Source: Limnomonas spitsbergensis (Eukaryota > Chlorophyta > Chlorophyceae > Chlamydomonadales). From it: a DNA stretch of 64,000 nucleotides. A model generated the notes under the pieces. The model was not told where the DNA came from and did no database searches. It saw nothing but the letters and a program-made list of their open reading frames with translations. A program made the translations under genes and the position numbers. Shown in pieces: positions 58,501 through 64,000 of this stretch. The DNA is taken from the NCBI GenBank assembly GCA_037349105.1, contig JAYJMM010000109.1, forward strand, positions 1,191,001 to 1,255,000, read 5' to 3'. Position 1 is the stretch's first letter. Each line of letters starts with the position of its first letter.

Positions 58501-61500
58501 TTCATCCTGACCTGCTCCTTTTCGTCCTTACCTGCATCCCGGCACTTTTTATCCTGTCCTGCTCCTTTTCGTCCTTACCTGCATCCCGGCACTTTTTATC
58601 CTGACCTGGTCCTTTTCGTCCTTTCCTGCATCCCGGCACTTTTCATCCTGACCTGCTCCTTTTCGTCCTTACCTGCATCCCGGCACTTTTTATCCTGACC
58701 TGCTCCTTTTCGTCCTTACCTGCATCCCGGCACTTTTTATCCTGTCCTGCTCCTTTTCGTCCTTACCTGCATCCCGGCACTTTTCATCCTGACCTGGTCC
58801 TTTTCGTCCTTATCTGCATCCCGGCACTTTTCATCCTGACCTGGTCCTTTTCGTCCTTACCTGCATCCCGGCACTTTTCATCCTGACCTGCTCCTTTTCG
58901 TCCTTACCTGCATCCCGGAACTTTTCATCCTGACCTGCTCCTTTTCGTCCTCACCTGCATCCCGGCACTTTTTATCCTGTCCTGCTCCTCTTCGTCCTTA
59001 CCTGCATCCCGGCACTTTTTATCCTGACCTGGTCTTTTTCGTCCTTACCTGCATCCCGGCACTTTTCATCCTGACCTGCTCCTTTTCGTCCTTACCTGCA
59101 TCCCGGCACTTTTTATCCTGTCCTGCTCCTTTTCGTCCTTACCTGCATCCCGGCACTTTTCATCCTGACCTGGTCCTTTTCGTCCTTACCTGCATCCCGG
59201 CACTTTTCATCCTGACCTGGTCCTTTTCGTCCTTACCTGCATCCCGGCACTTTTCATCCTGACCTGCTCCTTTTCGTCCTTACCTGCATCCCGGCACTTT
59301 TCATCCTGACCTGGTCCTTTTCGTCCTTACCTGCATCCCGGCACTTTTTATCCTGTCCTGCTCCTCTTCGTCCTTACCTGCATCTCGGCACTTTTTATCC
59401 TGACCTGGTCTTTTTCGTCCTTACCTGCATCCCGGCACTTTTCATCCTGACCTGCTCCTTTTCGTCCTTACCTGCATCCCGGCACTTTTCATCCTGACCT
59501 GCTCCTTTTCGTCCTTACCTGCATCCCGGCACTTTTTATCCTGACCTGCTCCTTTTCGTCCTTACCTGCATCCCGGCACTTTTTATCCTGACCTGCTCCT
59601 TTTCGTCCTTACCTGCATCCCGGCACTTTTTATCCTGTCCTGCTCCTTTTCGTCCTTACCTGCATCCCGGCACTTTTCATCCTGACCTGCTCCTTTTCGT
59701 CCTTACCTGCATCCCGGCACTTTTCATCCTGACCTGCTCCTTTTCGTCCTTACCTGCATCCCGGCACTTTTCATCCTGACCTGCTCCTTTTCGTCCTTAC
59801 CTGCATCCCGGCACTTTTCATCCTGACCTGCTCCTTTTCGTCCTTACCTGCATCCCGGCACTTTTCATCCTGACCTACTCCTTTTCGTCCTTACCTGCAT
59901 CCCGGCACTTTTTATCCTGACCTGCTCCTTTTCGTCCTTACCTGCATCCCGGCACTTTTCATCCTGACCTGCTCCTTTTCGTCCTTACCTGCATCCCGGC
60001 ACTTTTCATCCTGACCTGGTCCTTTTCGTCCTTACCTGCATCCCGGCACTTTTCATCCTGACCTGCTCCTTTTCGTCCTCACCTGCATCCCGGCACTTTT
60101 TATCCTGTCCTGCTCCTCTTCGTCCTTACCTGCATCCCGGCACTTTTTATCCTGACCTGGTCTTTTTCGTCCTTACCTGCATCCCGGCACTTTTCATCCT
60201 GACCTGCTCCTTTTCGTCCTTACCTGCATCCCGGCACTTTTCATCCTGACCTGCTCCTTTTCGTCCTTACCTGCATCCCGGCACTTTTTATCCTGACCTG
60301 CTCCTTTTCGTCCTTACCTGCATCCCGGCACTTTTTATCCTGACCTGCTCCTTTTCGTCCTTACCTGCATCCCGGCACTTTTCATCCTGTCCTGCTCCTT
60401 TTCGTCCTTACCTGCATCCCGGCACTTTTCATCCTGACCTGCTCCTTTTCGTCCTTACCTGCATCCCGGCACTTTTCATCCTGACCTGGTCCTTTTCGTC
60501 CTTACCTGCATCCCGGCACTTTTCATCCTGACCTGCTCCTTTTCGTCCTTACCTGCATCCCGGCACTTTTCATCCTGACCTGCTCCTTTTCGTCCTCACC
60601 TGCATCCCGGCACTTTTTATCCTGTCCTGCTCCTCTTCGTCCTTACCTGCATCCCGGCACTTTTTATCCTGACCTGCTCCTTTTCGTCCTTACCTGCATC
60701 CCGGCACTTTTCATCCTGACCTGCTCCTTTTCGTCCTTACCTGCATCCCGGCACTTTTCATCCTGACCTGGTCCTTTTCGTCCTTACCTGCATCCCGGCA
60801 CTTTTCATCCTGACCTGCTCCTTTTCGTCCTCACCTGCATCCCGGCACTTTTTATCCTGTCCTGCTCCTCTTCGTCCTTACCTGCATCCCGGCACTTTTT
60901 ATCCTGACCTGGTCTTTTTCGTCCTTACCTGCATCCCGGCACTTTTCATCCTGACCTGCTCCTTTTCGTCCTTACCTGCATCCCGGCACTTTTCATCCTG
61001 ACCTGCTCCTTTTCGTCCTTACCTGCATCCCGGCACTTTTTATCCTGACCTGCTCCTTTTCGTCCTTACCTGCATCCCGGCACTTTTTATCCTGACCTGC
61101 TCCTTTTCGTCCTTACCTGCATCCCGGCACTTTTCATCCTGTCCTGCTCCTTTTCGTCCTTACCTGCATCCCGGCACTTTTCATCCTGACCTGCTCCTTT
61201 TCGTCCTTACCTGCATCCCGGCACTTTTCATCCTGACCTGGTCCTTTTCGTCCTTACCTGCATCCCGGCACTTTTCATCCTGACCTGCTCCTTTTCGTCC
61301 TTACCTGCATCCCGGCACTTTTCATCCTGACCTGCTCCTTTTCGTCCTCACCTGCATCCCGGCACTTTTTATCCTGTCCTGCTCCTCTTCGTCCTTACCT
61401 GCATCCCGGCACTTTTTATCCTGACCTGCTCCTTTTCGTCCTTACCTGCATCCCGGCACTTTTCATCCTGACCTGCTCCTTTTCGTCCTTACCTGCATCC

Positions 61501-62600
61501 CGGCACTTTTCATCCTGACCTGGTCCTTTTCGTCCTTACCTGCATCCCGGCACTTTTCATCCTGACCTGCTCCTTTTCGTCCTCACCTGCATCCCGGCAC
61601 TTTTTATCCTGTCCTGCTCCTCTTCGTCCTTACCTGCATCCCGGCACTTTTTATCCTGACCTGGTCTTTTTCGTCCTTACCTGCATCCCGGCACTTTTCA
61701 TCCTGACCTGCTCCTTTTCGTCCTTACCTGCATCCCGGCACTTTTCATCCTGACCTGCTCCTTTTCGTCCTTACCTGCATCCCGGCACTTTTTATCCTGA
61801 CCTGCTCCTTTTCGTCCTTACCTGCATCCCGGCACTTTTTATCCTGACCTGCTCCTTTTCGTCCTTACCTGCATCCCGGCACTTTTCATCCTGTCCTGCT
61901 CCTTTTCGTCCTTACCTGCATCCCGGCACTTTTCATCCTGACCTGCTCCTTTTCGTCCTTACCTGCATCCCGGCACTTTTCATCCTGACCTGGTCCTTTT
62001 CGTCCTTACCTGCATCCCGGCACTTTTCATCCTGACCTGCTCCTTTTCGTCCTTACCTGCATCCCGGCACTTTTCATCCTGACCTGCTCCTTTTCGTCCT
62101 CACCTGCATCCCGGCACTTTTTATCCTGTCCTGCTCCTCTTCGTCCTTACCTGCATCCCGGCACTTTTTATCCTGACCTGGTCTTTTTCGTCCTTACCTG
62201 CATCCCGGCACTTTTCATCCTGACCTGCTCCTTTTCGTCCTTACCTGCATCCCGGCACTTTTCATCCTGACCTGCTCCTTTTCGTCCTTACCTGCATCCC
62301 GGCACTTTTTATCCTGACCTGCTCCTTTTCGTCCTTACCTGCATCCCGGCACTTTTCATCCTGACCTGCTCCTTTTCGTCCTTACCTGCATCCCGGCACT
62401 TTTCATCCTGACCTGCTCCTTTTCGTCCTTACCTGCATCCCGGCACTTTCTATCCTTACCTGAAGGGGGTCCTGCATGTGCGGGCATGATCGTGACATCC
62501 GGTGCTGACGGGACGTGCCGCATTGTGGACCCAAGGATGTCCTTTTCGGAAGTTTTCTGCATTGAGCTCACCAATTTCCCGTACAGCATGGCAGTGGCAG
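52521..62600 (+). CDS. WD40 beta-propeller protein, 10 exons seen, 3' end missing
   Basis: Exons 52521-52699, 53990-54108, 54895-54968, 55353-55441, 55965-56094, 56372-56478, 56881-56933, 57218-57374, 57922-58022 and 62466-62600; all junctions are GT-AG and every phase agrees, giving 381 codons. The start ATG (MSRKGDPGYNPLNVF) opens a short disordered N-terminus. WD repeats follow: VVVGSSDHALYIIDATKG, LPDGKIVSGGMDAKMWMWPG, GGVISCSYDKTVRLWNVG, HVILWDTADADISWRLKN, MSGGQDGYLRVWDPRSRS and MIVTSGADGTCRIVDPRM. The DHALYIID and GGMDAK wording resembles a conserved protist/algal single-propeller protein; the partner is unknown. The last exon ends in a donor (GCAG|GTGAGA, phase 1) and no following WD exon was recognised before 64000. 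The 58023-62465 intron is almost entirely a 47-bp array. Confidence 0.88.
53830..53989 (+). repeat. Degenerate copies of a splice acceptor plus exon start
   Basis: Three copies about 80 bp apart: TGTACAG|GAATACCAAGCTCAT (about 53842), TATGCAA|GAGAACCATGCTCAT (about 53932) and the true acceptor CGTGCAG|GAAGACCAAGCCCAT (53990). Only the last keeps a good AG and frame into the WD40 exon. Confidence 0.7.
54236..54590 (+). repeat. 18-bp repeat ATGTCACACATCATACCA
   Basis: About 18 degenerate units in the intron before WD40 exon 3, with a recurring variant CACTTCAACCTTGCGT. No splice site in the unit. Confidence 0.88.
56095..56119 (+). repeat. TTTAGGG tract at a splice donor
   Basis: The intron after exon 55965-56094 starts GTAGGGTTTAGGGTTTAGGG and then TTTATC: three to four telomeric units directly form the 5' splice site (AAG|GTAGGG). 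Confidence 0.85.
56472..56570 (+). repeat. 15-bp repeat carrying a splice donor
   Basis: Six copies of GTAGGTTGTTTGAAT (later GTGGGTTGTTTGAAT), the first of which is the true donor of WD40 exon 56372-56478 (ACAGG|GTAGGTTG). Confidence 0.9.
57280..57600 (+). repeat. Triplicated exon 3' half plus donor
   Basis: The second half of WD40 exon 57218-57374 and its donor (GTCAGGATGG|GTGAG) recur twice downstream, about 110 bp apart: GTTCACAAGGGGCACATC at about 57282 and 57391, GTTCACAAGGGGCCCATG at about 57500, each ending GGGTCAGGATGGGTGAG (about 57480 and 57588). The extra copies carry indels and stops and lack acceptors. Confidence 0.85.
58150..62458 (+). repeat. 4.3-kb array of a 47-bp unit with higher-order structure
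   Basis: About 91 copies of CCTTACCTGCATCCCGGCAC, TTTTCATCCTGACCTGCTCC, TTTTCGT. Variants (TTTTTATCCTG, CTGTCCTG, CTGGTCC, CTCCTCTTCG) recur in a fixed order: the CTCCTCTTCG variant is at about 58984, 59360, 60112, 60629, 60864, 61381, 61616 and 62132, giving 752-bp (16-unit) higher-order repeats. The minus strand of each unit reads GCAG|GTAAGGACG, a perfect but antisense donor. The last unit runs into the acceptor of WD40 exon 62466. Confidence 0.96.
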
Positions 62601-63209
62601 GTGAGAGGCTGTGATAGGATAGGATAACAAATCTATGCTGTCTGGACGAATGCTGATTCATGCTGGCTGTGTCCTTTGCTACCCTATGCTAACAGCAGGT
62701 TAAGTGGCTACCACTGGCCTGACACATGCTGGGCTCTTAAACGTCACACCGCAAAAATAAGGAAAAACTTGCCATTCCATTGAGCGCACGGAACATGTCC
62801 CTATCCTGGGTGTTGTGCGCAGTGACAGTATGAGGCTGTGTCCCGCATTTGTGTATACTGTATGGCAGCGCATAGTGACGACCAGTATGGCGGCAGAACT
62901 GCATGCACTGAATACAATTATGAAAGCGGGACATGGCTGGATTTATGCACTTGCATGGCCCCTTTGTTGGGTCGAGGAAGGCATGACGAGTTTATGCTGC
63001 CATAAAACTGAGTCTTGAAAAAGAGCACGGCCCGGTAGCACTTGCCTTGTATCAGCATCTCCTGACATCATTGTTTGGATGCTGGACACTGCAGCAAGCC
63101 CAGCTGCCAATCCGTGTCTCAGTCATTCTCGTTTTAACGATGACGTGTACAAAGTTCTGCCGTTCTATCATATAACAAAGCAGCACCTCTGATTGCTTGT
63201 CGGTTCCAT
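62601..63209. other. Intron or spacer without recognised exon
   Basis: Follows the donor at 62600. Neither strand shows WD40-like or DUF3638-like sequence. Confidence 0.35.
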
Positions 63210-63858
63210 ACTCTCCAGGTGGGCAGCACCCTGCTGGTGGGGCTCCGGAGCAGTCAGCAGTGGGCATCTTTGACTCCCTGTACCGTGCCTCAAATTAATT
63301 AATTTAAAATTATCTTTCGGTTCCATGCCCTCCAGGTGGGCGGCATCCTGCTGGTGGGGTTTCGGAGCAGTGGGCATCTCCGCATCTCAAATTTCGTTTT
63401 GTAAAAAATAGTATTTCGGTTTAATATCCTCCTGGGTTTGCGGCATCCATCTGGAGGCTCCGGAGCATAGCGTGCATCTCTGCATGCCCAAATTCAAATT
63501 TAAATCAAATGGAGTTTCAAACCCCCCCATGTTGGGTGCATCTTGCAGTTGGCTCTGGAGCATACCGTAGTGGGTTTCTCTGTATCTCAATATTGCATAT
63601 TCAGAAGTCATATTTCGGCTCCATGCCCTCATAGGTTGGCGGCATCCTGATGGTGGCTCAAAAGCAGCAGGCTCCTCTGCACAGGGGGAGAGACACCCCC
63701 TGTCTCCGTATGTTACATTTCAAACTCACAAATCTGTATGGAGTTCCTTACCCTCCCAGCTTGTCAGCATCCTGCTGGTGGCTCCAGATCAGCGGGTGTC
63801 GCTGTATCCCAAATTCAAAAATCCATTTTGGTTCCTTCCACTAATTTGTCCACCTCCA
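63210..63858 (+). repeat. Tandem degenerate copies of a DUF3638 exon start with acceptor
   Basis: Six diverged copies, 100-120 bp apart (starting about 63219, 63333, 63434, 63530, 63633 and 63757), each of the type CCCTCCAG|GTGGGCGGCATCCTG, CTGGTGGGGCTCCGGAGCAG, then CATCTCTGCATCTCAAATTC and an AT-rich tail. They precede the intact copy at 63859. The nearest upstream copy also exists at 30035-30095 (minus) next to the paralogous exon. Confidence 0.85.
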
Positions 63859-64000
63859 GGTTGGGGGCATCCTGCTGGTGGCTCCAGAGCAGCGTGCGTC
63901 CCTGCATCTCAAATGGCACGAAATGAGGGCCAAGGGGGAGTCGGACGTGTGTTTGGCACTGGACGAGCTTGCTGCCCTGCCCTATCAGGACCTGCTTGAT
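63859..64000 (+). CDS. DUF3638-domain exon, second copy (partial at right edge)
   Basis: After acceptor CCACCTCCAG the frame reads 'GGILLVAPEQRASLHLKW', HEMRAKGESDVCLALDELAA and LPYQDLLD, running off the window. Compared by eye with exon 29982-29816 there are 8 differences in about 142 nt (about 94% identity), six of them synonymous; the two protein changes are adjacent (DL to ES). The preceding ~100 bp of intron is also alike. Selection therefore seems to have acted on both. No other exon of a second DUF3638 gene is visible upstream, where the WD40 gene lies. It could be a truncated paralogue, an exon captured by the WD40 locus, or an assembly join. Confidence 0.8.

Noticed and set aside
58150..62458. 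CRISPR array
   Set aside because: There are no unique spacers; the whole 47-bp unit repeats, and it lies in an intron of a eukaryotic gene.
63210..63260. Continuation of the WD40 protein into GSTLLVGLRSS
   Set aside because: The upstream WD40 exon ends in phase 1, but this acceptor would need phase 0, and the sequence is a decayed copy of the DUF3638 exon.

Overview
The window looks like nuclear DNA from a green alga (Viridiplantae, probably a chlorophyte or prasinophyte with a repeat-rich genome). The evidence is a typical LHCII chlorophyll a/b antenna gene with a plastid transit peptide, intron-dense genes with GT-AG junctions, interstitial TTTAGGG plant-type telomere repeats, and GC-rich exons set among AT-rich or minisatellite DNA. 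The group assignment is inference; no species marker is present.

Layout. 1-5.5 kb: three exons of a minus-strand SET-domain lysine methyltransferase that runs off the left edge, embedded in minisatellites, then an unidentified minus-strand exon. 6-8.5 kb: non-coding, with a G/C-rich inverted repeat, a dispersed 'GGGCGCCCACGCGGCCGAGC' repeat family and a tRNA-like relic. 8.5-11.9 kb: an RBBP9-type serine hydrolase (-) head-to-head with a sulfotransferase-like membrane protein (+). 12.8-14.35 kb: the three-exon LHCII gene (-). 15-23 kb: minisatellites, a frameshifted THAP-like/coiled-coil ORF, and a mitochondrial cob fragment (NUMT). 23.9-45.7 kb: a roughly 20-exon minus-strand gene for a giant (~3000 aa) DUF6606/DUF3638/DUF3645-family protein. 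46-52 kb: mostly satellites. 52.5-62.6 kb: a plus-strand WD40 beta-propeller gene of at least ten exons, one of whose introns is 4.4 kb of 47-bp minisatellite. 63.2-64 kb: a second, about 94% identical copy of one DUF3638 exon on the plus strand.

The most unusual theme is that many of the tandem arrays abut a splice site of a real exon, and their repeat unit carries that splice site (donor or acceptor), sometimes with part of the exon. Examples lie beside the SET, DUF3638 and WD40 genes. In three places a short TTTAGGG-type tract is sandwiched between direct duplications of the flanking DNA. Together these suggest that breaks or slippage at or near exon-intron boundaries repeatedly seed duplications, some patched with telomeric repeats, which then expand. 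Exon joins were accepted only where the phase agrees; I ran no alignment or database search, so family names rest on motifs recognised by eye.
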